Shown here piece after piece: positions 10,466-19,769 of a stretch of 64,000 nucleotides of DNA. The notes under the pieces were generated by a model, which was given only the letters and a program-made list of their open reading frames with translations, had not been told where the DNA came from and ran no database searches. Each line of letters opens with the position of its first letter. Within the stretch, counting starts at the first letter, position 1. Where the stretch lies: contig JAHBWG010000031.1 of NCBI GenBank assembly GCA_019637095.1, forward strand, positions 29,294 through 93,293, read 5' to 3'. The position numbers and the translations under genes are program-made. The stretch comes from Sandaracinaceae bacterium. GTDB lineage: Bacteria; Myxococcota_A; Polyangia; Polyangiales; Sandaracinaceae.

Positions 10466-10488
10466 TTTCGGGGGGATTCACCCCCCGA
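10466..10488 (+). terminator. Hairpin after ybeY
   Basis: A perfect 9-bp stem (TTCGGGGGG with CCCCCCGAA) closes a five-base loop 28 bases after the ybeY stop. It is followed by GCGTCGATTTGG, so only a weak T-tract. It could end ybeY transcription or lie in the HU-gene leader; the gap 10439-10638 has noticeably more A and T than its surroundings. Confidence 0.5.
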
Positions 10489-10607
10489 AGCGTCGATTTG
10501 GCCTTGTCAGGCCGAGATCACCAGGGCATAGATGGCCGCCGACGCACACGAGGCCCAAAAAACTGGGGTTTCGTGGAAGCGATCGCAGTCAGAGACCAGA
10601 AAAGTGG

Positions 10608-10622
10608 GGGCGCCAGGCGCCC
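10608..10622 (+). promoter_or_regulatory. Small hairpin just before the HU-gene ribosome-binding site
   Basis: GGGCGCCAGGCGCCC is an inverted repeat that can form a 5-bp stem, ending about five bases before the strong AGGGAGGAAA ribosome-binding site of the HU-like gene. It may influence translation or simply insulate the leader. This is based on sequence symmetry only. Confidence 0.3.
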
Positions 10623-10638
10623 ATCAGGGAGGAAAGCC

Positions 10639-10956
10639 ATGACCGACGGTACCCCGAAGCGGATGACCAAGGCGCAGATCGTGGGCGAGCTCGCCGAGAA
10701 GACCAGCCTCTCCAAGAAGCAGGTCGGCGCGGTGTTCGAGGCCCTCAGCGGCCTCATCAAGCGCGAGCTCGGCCGCCGTGGCCCGGGCGAGTTCGTGATC
10801 CCGGACATGCTCAAGCTCAAGGTGCGCAAGCAGGCGGCGCGCAAGGGCGCCAAGGTGCGGATCCCGTCGACCGGCGAGATCATCGTCAAGGACATCCCGG
10901 CGAAGAAGAAGCTCCGCGCGACCCCGCTCAAGCGCCTCAAGGACATGGTCCTCTAG
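10639..10956 (+). CDS. HU-family DNA-binding protein
   Basis: This basic 105-residue protein matches the HU/IHF fold: helices KAQIVGELAEKTSLSKKQV and AVFEALSGLIKRELG, then a beta arm and a Lys-rich C-terminus ending LKRLKDMVL. HU-type dimers bend and compact DNA. The arm tip reads RIPSTGE where classic HU has RNPxTGE, so it belongs to a divergent, myxobacterial-type subgroup. The ATG at 10639 has the best ribosome-binding site in the area (AGGGAGGAAA, 10627-10636). The frame is open far upstream only because of high GC. It is a single gene with its own terminator. Confidence 0.9.
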   Translation: MTDGTPKRMTKAQIVGELAEKTSLSKKQVGAVFEALSGLIKRELGRRGPGEFVIPDMLKLKVRKQAARKGAKVRIPSTGEIIVKDIPAKKKLRATPLKRLKDMVL

Positions 10957-10991
10957 GCCGAGCGAGCCCCGGCCATCGCCGAGCCGAGATG

Positions 10992-11021
10992 CGCCGCCCC
11001 CCGGGGCGGCGTGTTTCGTTT
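10992..11021 (+). terminator. Intrinsic terminator of the HU-like gene
   Basis: A 9-bp GC stem (CGCCGCCCC with GGGGCGGCG, two-base loop) is followed by TGTTTCGTTT. It lies 35 bases after the HU stop and just before the end of the convergent gene at 11030. It is the best-formed rho-independent terminator in the window. Confidence 0.75.
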
Positions 11022-11029
11022 CGAAGCCC

Positions 11030-12352
11030 TCACTCGTAGGGGTTCGACGGCGGCGCAGGGGAGGGGCTCGGGACCGGCGGGGGCCCTCCCGCCTCGCGCT
11101 GCCGCGCGCGCGCGCGATCCTCGAAGAAGCCGCGCGCGAGCGCGAGCAGCCGGCGCATCTCGGCGACGCGCAGATCGACGTCGCCGTCGAAGCGATCCCC
11201 CTCGGGGGTCAGCGTCGCGCGCTGCAGGACGGGCGCGAGCCCGAGCACGGCGGTGATCACGTTGCGTCCGTACGCCTCGCGCATCCCGTCCCAGTAGTCG
11301 CGCGCGGCGCGGGCCTGCTCCGCGCTCTCGTACGTCCACCGGCTGCGGGCGGCGACGTCGTCCGCGGGCAGCTCGCGCAGCGCGAGCCGCACGCGCGTCG
11401 GGACCATCTCCACGGGGCTGCGCGAGGCGCCCCCGCGCGCTTGCGCGAACTGCCGCGCCCCCTCGATCTCGAGCGACAGCCCGTCGCCCTCCTCCATCGA
11501 GAGGAGCGCGTCGGCGGGATCCTCGTCACCGTCCGCGCCCGCCGCGCGGTGGCGCGCGACGGCGAGCACGCGCGCGAGGTCTTCGGGGCGGCACAGGACG
11601 AAGTGGCGCGGCCCGATGATCGCCACGACGCGCTCGGTCGGGTCCTCCGCGTACCAGCGCGCGACGTGCGCTCCCTCCTGCGCCTCCCACGCGAGCGCCT
11701 CCCCGCGCGCGGCGGCCAGGCGCGCCGCGGCGGCGCGGATGGCCTCCTCACCCCCGGTGGCGCGGCCCGCCACGATGAGGCGAGAGCGCTCGAGGTTCGG
11801 CGTCGCGACGAGCACGCGGTCGAGGTCGTCGAGGGGGTCGATCTCGCTCCCGGCGAGCAGCGCTTGCCAGTCAGGGAGCGCGGCGAGCAGCGCGCGCACG
11901 TCGGGGGCGAGCGGCGAGCGCCGAATCCGCGTGACGTCGAGGCGCAGCGCGATCTGCGCGCCGGCGGGGAGGAACGCGACGCCACGGCCCTCGCCGGCGC
12001 GGTCGCCCGTGCCGTCGCCTTCGTCGGCTGAGGCGAGCCCCTCCGGCGGCCCCGCGTCGCGCCGTCGCCGCGGCCCGGCGTCCGGCGGCGGGACGCCCGC
12101 GTCGGGCGCCGCGGCCGGCCCCTCGCCAGGCTCGGTGGGCTCGCTCTGCGCCTCGGCCGGGGCGGGCGGGGCGGCGGCCCCTGCGCTCACCGTGACCGCC
12201 TCGGTGAGGCCGAACTCGACCTCCGAGGGCAGCGCGAACTCGAACCCGAGGTCGGGGGCGGTCGTGGACCACAGCACGTAGGCCGCGAGCGCGGCGTGCA
12301 GGCCGAGGGAGAGCGCGCCAGCGAGCGCGTCCGCGCGGCGCGTCACGGGCAC
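11030..12352 (-). CDS. Membrane-anchored protein of unknown function
   Basis: I do not recognise this 440-residue protein. A single hydrophobic helix near the N-terminus (about residues 9-28, SLGLHAALAAYVLW) follows MPVTRRAD, an arrangement like TonB or AgmX-type anchors. A Pro/Ala/Glu/Gly-rich linker (about 55-115) leads to a soluble alpha/beta domain (about 125-400) with RLDVTRIRRSPLAPDV and VVAIIGPRHFVLC. The tail is Pro-rich. It is probably anchored in the inner membrane with its domain in the periplasm. It is divergent from the L,D-transpeptidase lipoprotein gene, so an envelope role is likely but not shown. Confidence 0.7.
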   Translation of the reverse strand: MPVTRRADALAGALSLGLHAALAAYVLWSTTAPDLGFEFALPSEVEFGLTEAVTVSAGAAAPPAPAEAQSEPTEPGEGPAAAPDAGVPPPDAGPRRRRDAGPPEGLASADEGDGTGDRAGEGRGVAFLPAGAQIALRLDVTRIRRSPLAPDVRALLAALPDWQALLAGSEIDPLDDLDRVLVATPNLERSRLIVAGRATGGEEAIRAAAARLAAARGEALAWEAQEGAHVARWYAEDPTERVVAIIGPRHFVLCRPEDLARVLAVARHRAAGADGDEDPADALLSMEEGDGLSLEIEGARQFAQARGGASRSPVEMVPTRVRLALRELPADDVAARSRWTYESAEQARAARDYWDGMREAYGRNVITAVLGLAPVLQRATLTPEGDRFDGDVDLRVAEMRRLLALARGFFEDRARARQREAGGPPPVPSPSPAPPSNPYE

Positions 12353-12395
12353 GTCTTGGCTCCCTCGGGTTGACGGATGGCATCGGGCGCGCCAT

Positions 12396-12410
12396 CCGAG
12401 GAGACCTCGG
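12396..12410 (+). promoter_or_regulatory. Hairpin containing the ribosome-binding site of the L,D-transpeptidase gene
   Basis: CCGAGG-AGA-CCTCGG forms a perfect 6-bp stem that includes the GAGGAG ribosome-binding site and ends one base before the ATG at 12412. A second inverted repeat (GGATGGC at 12375-12381 with GCCATCC at 12391-12397) lies just upstream, after a TTGACG at 12370-12375. The site could limit translation until unfolded. Confidence 0.4.
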
Positions 12411-12411
12411 C

Positions 12412-13959
12412 ATGCGAATCCTCCTCACGATCGCGACCCTGTTCGCCCTCGCGAGCTGCGGCTCTGATGCTCCGCCACCGCCCTCCGACGCGGGACCGCT
12501 CGACGGGGGGGCCTCCGACGAGGCCGACGAGCCCATGGACGCCGGGGTCGACGGCGGTCACGACGCCGGCCCGCCCCGACCTCCCGCGCGCCTGTTCGCG
12601 CGGCGGTTCGTCTCCAAGATCCGGGACCGCCCCGACCGCGAGGCGTTCCGGATCGGGTATCTGCGCGCGGGTGCCGTCATGAACGCCACCACCGCGGACC
12701 CCGTGCGGACCGACGACCCCAGGTGCCCGGGCGGCTGGTACGAGCTTACGACGGGGGGCTTCGTCTGCAACGGGCGCGACGTGATCGCGTTCCACGGGCG
12801 CCGGCTGCCGCAGGCTCGCGGCGCTCAGCCGGCGCGCGCGGGGCCGCTCCCCTACCAGTACGCGCGCAATCGCCGGAACGAGAACCCCATGTACCGCAAC
12901 CTGCCCACCGACGAGCAGGCGGCCGAGTACGAGGGCTACCGGATCCCAGGTCAGGAGCCGCCGCCCGGGGAGGGCGAGGGCCAGGCCGAGCCCGCGCCGC
13001 CGCCGCCGCCGCCGTCGGAGGGGTCCGCCGAGCCCGCGCCCGAGCCGGTGCCGATCACCCTGCGGTCCCTCGAGGGCGAGCGCGGGAGCGTGCTCTTGCG
13101 CCGCATGACGAGCGGCATGATCGTGAGCCTCGACCGCGACTTCCGCGCCGGGCGCCGCCGGTACTGGCGCACCATCCACAACGGCTTCGTGCCCTACGCG
13201 ACGCTCGCGCCGGTGACGCCGCCGGACTTCGTCGGCGAGCGGCTCGACGACCTCACGCGCCTGCCCTTCGGGTGGGTGATGGCGCAGAACGAGTTCTTCT
13301 ATCTGCGGGCGCCCGATGGGCGGATGCGGCGTGGGTCGCGGGTCGAGCAGCGGACACCTCTGCAGATCGTCGGACAGGAGACGATCGGCGGGACGGAGTA
13401 CTTCATCGCGGCCAACGGTCGGCTCTACCGCGAGCGCGACGTCCGGCGGATCGCGCCGCTGCCTCGCCCGCGGCAGGTCGGCGCGCACGAGAAGTGGATC
13501 GAGGTGAACCTGTCGGGCCAGTACCTCGTCGCCTACGAAGGCGACCGGCCGGTGTACGTCACGCTCGTGTCCACCGGGCGGGCCTACCACCCCGGTGACC
13601 CCGAGGCCGACTACCTCACGCCGACGGGGCTCTTCCGCATCCGCGCCAAGCACCTCGCGGCGAACATGGACGGGGACACCGCCGCCGACGGCCCCTACTC
13701 GATCGAGGACGTGCCGTACGTGATGTACTTCCAGCTCGCGTACGCGCTCCACGGGGCCTTCTGGCACCGCGCGTTCGGCTACCCACGCAGCCACGGCTGC
13801 GTGAACCTCGCGCCGCGGGACGCGCTGTTCATCTTCAACTGGTCCGACCCCCAGGTCCGCGAGGGCTGGCACGGCGCTTACCCGACCGAGGACGCGCCCG
13901 GCACGTGGATCTACGTGCACGGCGAGACGCCGGGCGCCCGCGCCGCGACGTCGCGCTGA
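12412..13959 (+). CDS. L,D-transpeptidase (YkuD domain) lipoprotein
   Basis: This 515-residue protein begins MRILLTIATLFALASC, a lipoprotein signal, followed by DAG-type and Pro-rich linkers (a poly-Pro run near residue 195). The C-terminal YkuD domain (about 360-500) shows KWIEVNLSGQYLVAYEG and the catalytic pattern ALHGAFWH...SHGCVNL, with Cys as nucleophile. Such enzymes make 3-3 cross-links in peptidoglycan or attach proteins to it. The middle (about 215-345) looks like two SH3-type wall-binding modules. ATG at 12412 is chosen over GTG at 12370 because it starts the signal peptide and has GAGGAG upstream. Confidence 0.9.
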   Translation: MRILLTIATLFALASCGSDAPPPPSDAGPLDGGASDEADEPMDAGVDGGHDAGPPRPPARLFARRFVSKIRDRPDREAFRIGYLRAGAVMNATTADPVRTDDPRCPGGWYELTTGGFVCNGRDVIAFHGRRLPQARGAQPARAGPLPYQYARNRRNENPMYRNLPTDEQAAEYEGYRIPGQEPPPGEGEGQAEPAPPPPPPSEGSAEPAPEPVPITLRSLEGERGSVLLRRMTSGMIVSLDRDFRAGRRRYWRTIHNGFVPYATLAPVTPPDFVGERLDDLTRLPFGWVMAQNEFFYLRAPDGRMRRGSRVEQRTPLQIVGQETIGGTEYFIAANGRLYRERDVRRIAPLPRPRQVGAHEKWIEVNLSGQYLVAYEGDRPVYVTLVSTGRAYHPGDPEADYLTPTGLFRIRAKHLAANMDGDTAADGPYSIEDVPYVMYFQLAYALHGAFWHRAFGYPRSHGCVNLAPRDALFIFNWSDPQVREGWHGAYPTEDAPGTWIYVHGETPGARAATSR

Positions 13960-13991
13960 GCTCACGCGTCGTGCTCGTCGGAGAGGGGTCG

Positions 13992-14046
13992 CTCGCGCCA
14001 AGGCGCGAAGCCGCGAAGAGATCCATTGCGGCTCCGCGGCTTCGCG
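13992..14046. repeat. Dispersed-repeat-like inverted element, copy 1
   Basis: The core at 13992-14018 (CTCGCGCCAAGGCGCGAAGC followed by CGCGAAG) is matched at 23 of 27 positions by 36541-36567. A 12-bp perfect inverted repeat, CGCGAAGCCGCG at 14004-14015 and its complement at 14035-14046, frames a 19-base spacer. It sits between convergent genes. It resembles REP-like intergenic repeats found in many bacteria. Confidence 0.55.
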
Positions 14047-14053
14047 AGATCTC

Positions 14054-14074
14054 GGCCGGGCCGAGAGCCCGGCC
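14054..14074. terminator. Hairpin between convergent genes
   Basis: A perfect 8-bp stem (GGCCGGGC with GCCCGGCC) closes the five-base loop CGAGA. It lies between the L,D-transpeptidase and tatP-like 3' ends, 12 bases from the latter. No T-tract follows on either strand, so termination is plausible but unproven. Confidence 0.45.
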
Positions 14075-14086
14075 AATCCCGAAGAG

Positions 14087-15100
14087 TCAGCGCTGGAGGG
14101 CGCGCAAGAGGGCTTGCCCCTGGGCGCCGGCTTGGCGGGCGGTCGCCGCCTGCACCGGGCGGCCGATCTTGGCGAAGGCCGCGCGCTCCGCGGCGCTCGG
14201 CCGGTGCACCTTGATGCCGTAGCGCTCGAGGTTGCGGATGAGGATCGGGTCCATGCGGCGGACCTGATCGCGGCCGTCGACGACGAGCGACTGCGGGACG
14301 TTCGTCAGGATCTGCTGGAGGTCGGGCGGGAGGCCGTCGTACCACGTCTTCGAGTAGACGACGATGCCCGGCTGGTAGCTGTGCTCGCTCAGGTTGAGCT
14401 GCTGCGCCGCCTGGTACCAGCTCGTCGCGAAGGCGAAGAGCGGGGTGTTGTCGAAGCCGTCCACGACGCCCGTCTGCAGCGACGTCAGCACGTTGGTCAC
14501 GTCGATCGCCTGCGGGCTCGCGCCGAACGCGCGGTACGTCGCGAGGTGGACCTCGGACTCCTGCGAGCGCATGCGCAGGCCGCTGAGATCCGAGGGCTGG
14601 CGGATCGCGCGGTCCTTGGTGAACCACGAGCGGAAGCCGTTCTCCGCCCAGAGGCCGAACACGAAGCCGCGCCGCTGGAGCGCGGCCTGCACGATCCCCT
14701 TGGCCGCGCCGTCGAGCGCCGCGTCCGCCTGCTCGGCGTTGTCGAAGATGTACGGCGCCTCGAGGACGTTCAGCTCGCGCACGAGGGTGCCCAGCGCGCC
14801 CGCGGAGCCGCCGAACGCCTGCAAGCTCCCTTGCGCGGTGCGGCGAACGAGCGCCTTCTCGCCGCCGAGCGAGCCGCCCATGAACATCTGGACGCGGATG
14901 CGGCCGCCGCTCTCCGTCTCGATGTGGCGCTTGAGCGTGCGCAGCTGCTTCTCCCACGGCGTCCCCTCGGGGGCGACCGTGGCCAGGCGCATGCGGATCT
15001 GGTCCTGCGCGACGGTCTCGCCGCCCGGCGCCAGGAACACCAGCGAGCAAAGGACGCTGGAGACCAGCGTGAGGCACAAGAGGACTCGGTTACGATGCAT
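14087..15100 (-). CDS. TRAP transporter substrate-binding protein (DctP/TatP family)
   Basis: This 337-residue protein has a signal peptide (about residues 1-31) and a full DctP-type fold: LATVAPEGTPWEKQL, GGSLGGEKALV, LNVLEAPYIFDNAEQ, GLRMRSQESEVH, and the hinge region LQTGVVDGFDNTP. DctP proteins bind organic acids or other small solutes in the periplasm and deliver them to DctQ/DctM permeases. ATG at 15100 has GAGGT nine bases upstream. The TatT-like gene lies 49 bases upstream on the same strand, the gene order seen in TatP-TatT transporters. No DctQ or DctM gene is in the window. The ligand is unknown. Confidence 0.92.
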   Translation of the reverse strand: MHRNRVLLCLTLVSSVLCSLVFLAPGGETVAQDQIRMRLATVAPEGTPWEKQLRTLKRHIETESGGRIRVQMFMGGSLGGEKALVRRTAQGSLQAFGGSAGALGTLVRELNVLEAPYIFDNAEQADAALDGAAKGIVQAALQRRGFVFGLWAENGFRSWFTKDRAIRQPSDLSGLRMRSQESEVHLATYRAFGASPQAIDVTNVLTSLQTGVVDGFDNTPLFAFATSWYQAAQQLNLSEHSYQPGIVVYSKTWYDGLPPDLQQILTNVPQSLVVDGRDQVRRMDPILIRNLERYGIKVHRPSAAERAAFAKIGRPVQAATARQAGAQGQALLRALQR

Positions 15101-15149
15101 CGCTACCTCGCAGGGTGTCCGACGGTGCGCGTGGCCGCCTATTCAGCGC

Positions 15150-16085
15150 TCACTCGAACAGCTCGTCGACGCGCTCGAGCGCGGCGCGGGCTTTGCGTTG
15201 CTCGACCCGGTTCTCCGGCGCCGCCTCGGGGAGCGACTCCGGATCGCCGTTGATCACGAGGTTCAGGTGCTCGATGTACATCGCGCGGTCCTGCAGCTTC
15301 ACGGCGAGCTCCTCGGCGTAGAGCACGTGGGTTCCGAAGTAGTTCGGGAACTGCCGGAGCGACTCGTCGAAGTGCTGGCGCGAGAGCGCGAGGTCACCGC
15401 CCGCGTACGTCGGGGCGATGGCGAAGAACGCGCCGAAGTAGCGGTCCGGCCCGGCGAAGAAGAACCCGCGGTCGAGCTCCATGCAGCGGGTCATCATCGC
15501 GCGGATCTCGTCCTTGAAGCTCAGCACGGTGGCGAAGCTGTCGAGCCGCGCCCACTTGCCGAGGTTGGTCGCGCGCCAGTAGAGGGCGGGCACCGCGTTC
15601 GCCTGGAGGTTCGCGACGGCGCCCTCCGCGGGCTGTCCCGCCGCCATCGCCTGCGCGAACTCGGGGCTCAGCGCGCGCAGCGCGCGCTCGGCCGCGCGGA
15701 TGCCGCGCTGGTAGGTCTCCATCATCTGCGACTCGTCGCTGAAGCGGAGGTGCCCGTCGCTGAGGAAGTAGTAGGCGCGTGCGATCTTCACCCACGTCTG
15801 GTGGTCGTTGCCGTCGAGCTCGGTCGCCTGCTCCCAGGCGGCGATCGCCGCGCGGATCCGATCGGGGTCGTCGCGGCCCTGCCAGGCCTCGTCTCCCTGC
15901 GCGATGAGCTGCTCGCGCTGCGAGACCGCCTCCGCGCTCTGCGGGCGGTCGGTGCCGGTGGGCTCGTCCCACGCCGACTCGTAGCTGCCGCCACAGCCCG
16001 GGATCCCACCGAGTCCGAGCACGATCGCGACCGCGATCGCTCGACGCGCCGCGTTCGACGCGAGGCCAGTCGTCGTCACCTTCAT
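15150..16085 (-). CDS. TRAP-associated TatT-type lipoprotein
   Basis: This 311-residue lipoprotein (lipobox-like GGIPGC near residue 31) is mostly alpha-helical with TPR-like repeats. Recognisable stretches include WVKIARAYYFLSDGH, WRATNLGKWARLDSF and NYFGTHVLYAEELAVK, the pattern of TatT proteins. TatT was described with TatP in Treponema pallidum, where it forms trimers that hold TatP and may pass hydrophobic ligands. ATG at 16085 is preceded by GGAGGGAA, so the longer frame to 16655 is rejected. It is first in the tatT-tatP pair. Confidence 0.88.
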   Translation of the reverse strand: MKVTTTGLASNAARRAIAVAIVLGLGGIPGCGGSYESAWDEPTGTDRPQSAEAVSQREQLIAQGDEAWQGRDDPDRIRAAIAAWEQATELDGNDHQTWVKIARAYYFLSDGHLRFSDESQMMETYQRGIRAAERALRALSPEFAQAMAAGQPAEGAVANLQANAVPALYWRATNLGKWARLDSFATVLSFKDEIRAMMTRCMELDRGFFFAGPDRYFGAFFAIAPTYAGGDLALSRQHFDESLRQFPNYFGTHVLYAEELAVKLQDRAMYIEHLNLVINGDPESLPEAAPENRVEQRKARAALERVDELFE

Positions 16086-16144
16086 CGCTTCCCTCCGCGG
16101 GCCACACAGACCCGGACGTCCGGGGCTTATCAGGTCCGTTTCCC

Positions 16145-16169
16145 GCGTGTCAACGAGACACGCTACAAT
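16145..16169 (+). promoter_or_regulatory. Inverted repeat and -10 element in a divergent promoter region
   Basis: A 7-bp inverted repeat, GCGTGTC-AACGA-GACACGC at 16145-16163, runs directly into TACAAT at 16164-16169, a near-consensus -10 six bases before the ATG at 16176. The repeat occupies the usual spacer, where a repressor could block both divergent genes. The regulator is unknown. Confidence 0.5.
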
Positions 16170-16175
16170 CCGCCC

Positions 16176-16871
16176 ATGCGCACCGTCCCCCTCGCCATCG
16201 TGCTCGCGCTGCTCCCCGCGGCGGCGAGCGCGCAGCGCGCCACGTACCGCGGCGCCCACCCGGTCGACCACGAGGGTGGCTGGCACCACGCCGAGGAGGA
16301 GCACGAGCACGACACGCTGCTCGTCGGCCACGACCCGTTCGGCGACGTCGACGGGGTGCGCGTGTTCCTCGGCGACCCGCTCGCCTACGGGTGGGCCGAG
16401 GCCGTGTGGTCGTTCCGCGGGGCGCACCCGTTGCCCGGCCTCGACGCGTACTGCGGCGTGACCGGCGACCACCGGCACGCGTTCCCGCCGGAGGGCACGT
16501 ACCGCCGCACGTCGAGCGGTGTCTACGTCTACACGGGCGGCCTGCGCGGCGGCCTCCCGATGGCCCGGCCCGCGCGGGTCTCGCCGCGGGCTCCCGTCAC
16601 CCCGCCGCCGGTCGCGGTCGCGGCGCCGTGGTGGGCCTGGGGCTGCGAGTACCACCTGCTCCCCGGCTCCGGCGGCTCCTTCGTCCCGGCCCTGCGCTCG
16701 GCCGCCTGCGTCCCGGGCGTGCGGCGCGCGTGGGGGGCCGGCGGCGCGCCCGTCGAGGCGACGCCGGGGGCGGGCGCCGGCCCGGCGCCGGGGAGCTACT
16801 TCGACGGACGCTACGGCGGGTTCCGCGCCCCGCCGGTGCAGGGAGGCCGGCCCGCGCGCCCCTCTCAGTGA
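16176..16871 (+). CDS. Secreted protein of unknown function
   Basis: I do not recognise this 231-residue protein. The signal peptide MRTVPLAIVLALLPAAASAQ is clear. The mature part is rich in His, Gly, Pro and Trp near its start (HEGGWHHAEEEHEHD), a possible metal-binding stretch, followed by a Cys-containing domain with AYCGVTGDHRHAFPPEG and a Gly/Pro-rich tail. Four Cys could form disulfides in the envelope. It is divergent from tatT and shares its control region. Other start codons upstream in the very long frame are shadows. Confidence 0.72.
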   Translation: MRTVPLAIVLALLPAAASAQRATYRGAHPVDHEGGWHHAEEEHEHDTLLVGHDPFGDVDGVRVFLGDPLAYGWAEAVWSFRGAHPLPGLDAYCGVTGDHRHAFPPEGTYRRTSSGVYVYTGGLRGGLPMARPARVSPRAPVTPPPVAVAAPWWAWGCEYHLLPGSGGSFVPALRSAACVPGVRRAWGAGGAPVEATPGAGAGPAPGSYFDGRYGGFRAPPVQGGRPARPSQ

Positions 16872-16927
16872 GAGTCGAACACGAGATGTCTCGGGGCTCG
16901 CCAGACCTGATAGGATGGCGCGGAACC

Positions 16928-17344
16928 GTGGCCGAGACCGACAAGCTCCGACTCGACGGCACGACGATCCGCAGCATCCTCGAGGAGGGCGGCTGGCCGT
17001 GCGACCAGATCAACGAGGACACCTGGCGGAGCCACTTCCGCGGGCGCAACGCGTCGTTCCCGTTCTTCGTGCGCATCGATCCGGCGGGCTACCTCTGCTT
17101 CGCCATCGTGCCGTACCTGAAGACGCCCGAGGACGAGGGCGCGTCGGCCAAGCTCTACGACCGGCTGCTCACGCTGAACCAGTCGCTGCTCATGGCGAAG
17201 TTCTCGATCGACGACGACCTCGACGTCGTGCTGAGCGTCGAGTACCCGTTCAACGACCTCGACCGCAGCGAGTTCGACGACGCGCTCGACGTGCTCTCGT
17301 ACTACGCGGACCGGCACTACGACGAGCTGCGCGCGCTGCTCTGA
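16928..17344 (+). CDS. YbjN-domain protein
   Basis: This 138-residue acidic protein resembles the YbjN family (type III secretion chaperone-like fold): IRSILEEGGWPCDQI, then FPFFVRIDPAGYLCFAI and LLTLNQSLLMAKFSIDDDLDVVLSVEYP. YbjN-like proteins are cytosolic and their biochemical role is unclear. The GTG at 16928 is preferred because it begins the domain; ATG at 16886 in frame would add 14 residues. A TGATAGGAT sequence lies about ten bases upstream of the GTG. It is followed by the rimP-operon leader. Confidence 0.75.
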   Translation: MAETDKLRLDGTTIRSILEEGGWPCDQINEDTWRSHFRGRNASFPFFVRIDPAGYLCFAIVPYLKTPEDEGASAKLYDRLLTLNQSLLMAKFSIDDDLDVVLSVEYPFNDLDRSEFDDALDVLSYYADRHYDELRALL

Positions 17345-17452
17345 AGGCGGCGCGGCTCGCCCTCCTTGCTCGCCTCTCGGGCGCATGCTACGTCGCCGCG
17401 GCGAACAGTTGGGCGCAGCCTGGGTGGGTCCTTCGGGCCTGCCCGTTGAAGT

Positions 17453-17476
17453 CTCCGGCGGGCCGAGCCCGCGGAG
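17453..17476 (+). promoter_or_regulatory. Strong hairpin in the leader before rimP
   Basis: CTCCGGCGGGC-CGA-GCCCGCGGAG forms a 10-bp stem with one bulged G in the 194-base gap ahead of the rimP-nusA operon. It may terminate the YbjN-like transcript or attenuate the operon; NusA-containing operons are commonly autoregulated. Nothing else recognisable was seen in 17345-17538. Confidence 0.4.
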
Positions 17477-17538
17477 GCGATGGCCGCTCCCGGGTGCTCG
17501 CGGGTCCGGCGACGGGCCCACGGCCAGAGACCACCTTC

Positions 17539-18048
17539 ATGACGACCCCCGACTCCACCCCCACGACCGTCTCCGATCGCCTCGACGCGATCGCGGAGCC
17601 GGTGTGCCGTGCGCACGGGGTGGAGCTGGTGGTCATCCAGCAGGTCACCGAGCGCGGCGCCGCGGTGCTCCGCGTGGTGATCGACCGGCCGGGCGGCGAG
17701 GACGGGGCCTCCGGCGTGACCCTGGCGGACTGCCAGGCGGTCAGCCGCGACCTCGGCCCCGCGCTCGACGTGCACGACGTGCTCGGCGGGGCGTACCGCC
17801 TCGAGGTGAGCTCGCCGGGCCTCGACCGCCCGCTCGTGAAGCTGGGGGACTTCGACCGCTTCCGCGGCAAGCTGGTCGACATCCGGACCCGGGCCCCGCG
17901 GCCCGACGGTCACGGTGGAGAACGTCGCCGGTTCAAGGGCCGGCTCTTGGGGGTGGATGGCGGGGACGTGCGGGTGTCGGTGGATGGGACCGACGTCGCG
18001 GTCCCCCATGCCGAGATCGCCCGGGCGAACGTCGTCTACGAGTACTGA
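17539..18048 (+). CDS. rimP: Ribosome maturation factor RimP
   Basis: RimP is needed to mature the 30S subunit. The 169-residue protein has the expected two-domain pattern: AEPVCRAHGVELVVIQ, then VTLADCQAVSRDLGPALD and the signature YRLEVSSPGLDRPL, ending in an SM-like domain with GRLLGVDGGDVRV. Residues near 115-125 (RPDGHGGERRR) form a short insert. ATG at 17539 begins MTTPDSTPT; longer frames are shadows. It opens the translation operon and is followed 15 bases later by nusA, the standard gene order. Confidence 0.95.
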   Translation: MTTPDSTPTTVSDRLDAIAEPVCRAHGVELVVIQQVTERGAAVLRVVIDRPGGEDGASGVTLADCQAVSRDLGPALDVHDVLGGAYRLEVSSPGLDRPLVKLGDFDRFRGKLVDIRTRAPRPDGHGGERRRFKGRLLGVDGGDVRVSVDGTDVAVPHAEIARANVVYEY

Positions 18049-18063
18049 GAACGAGGTGCACCG

Positions 18064-19764
<1,701 letters not shown>

Positions 19765-19769
19765 GCGCG

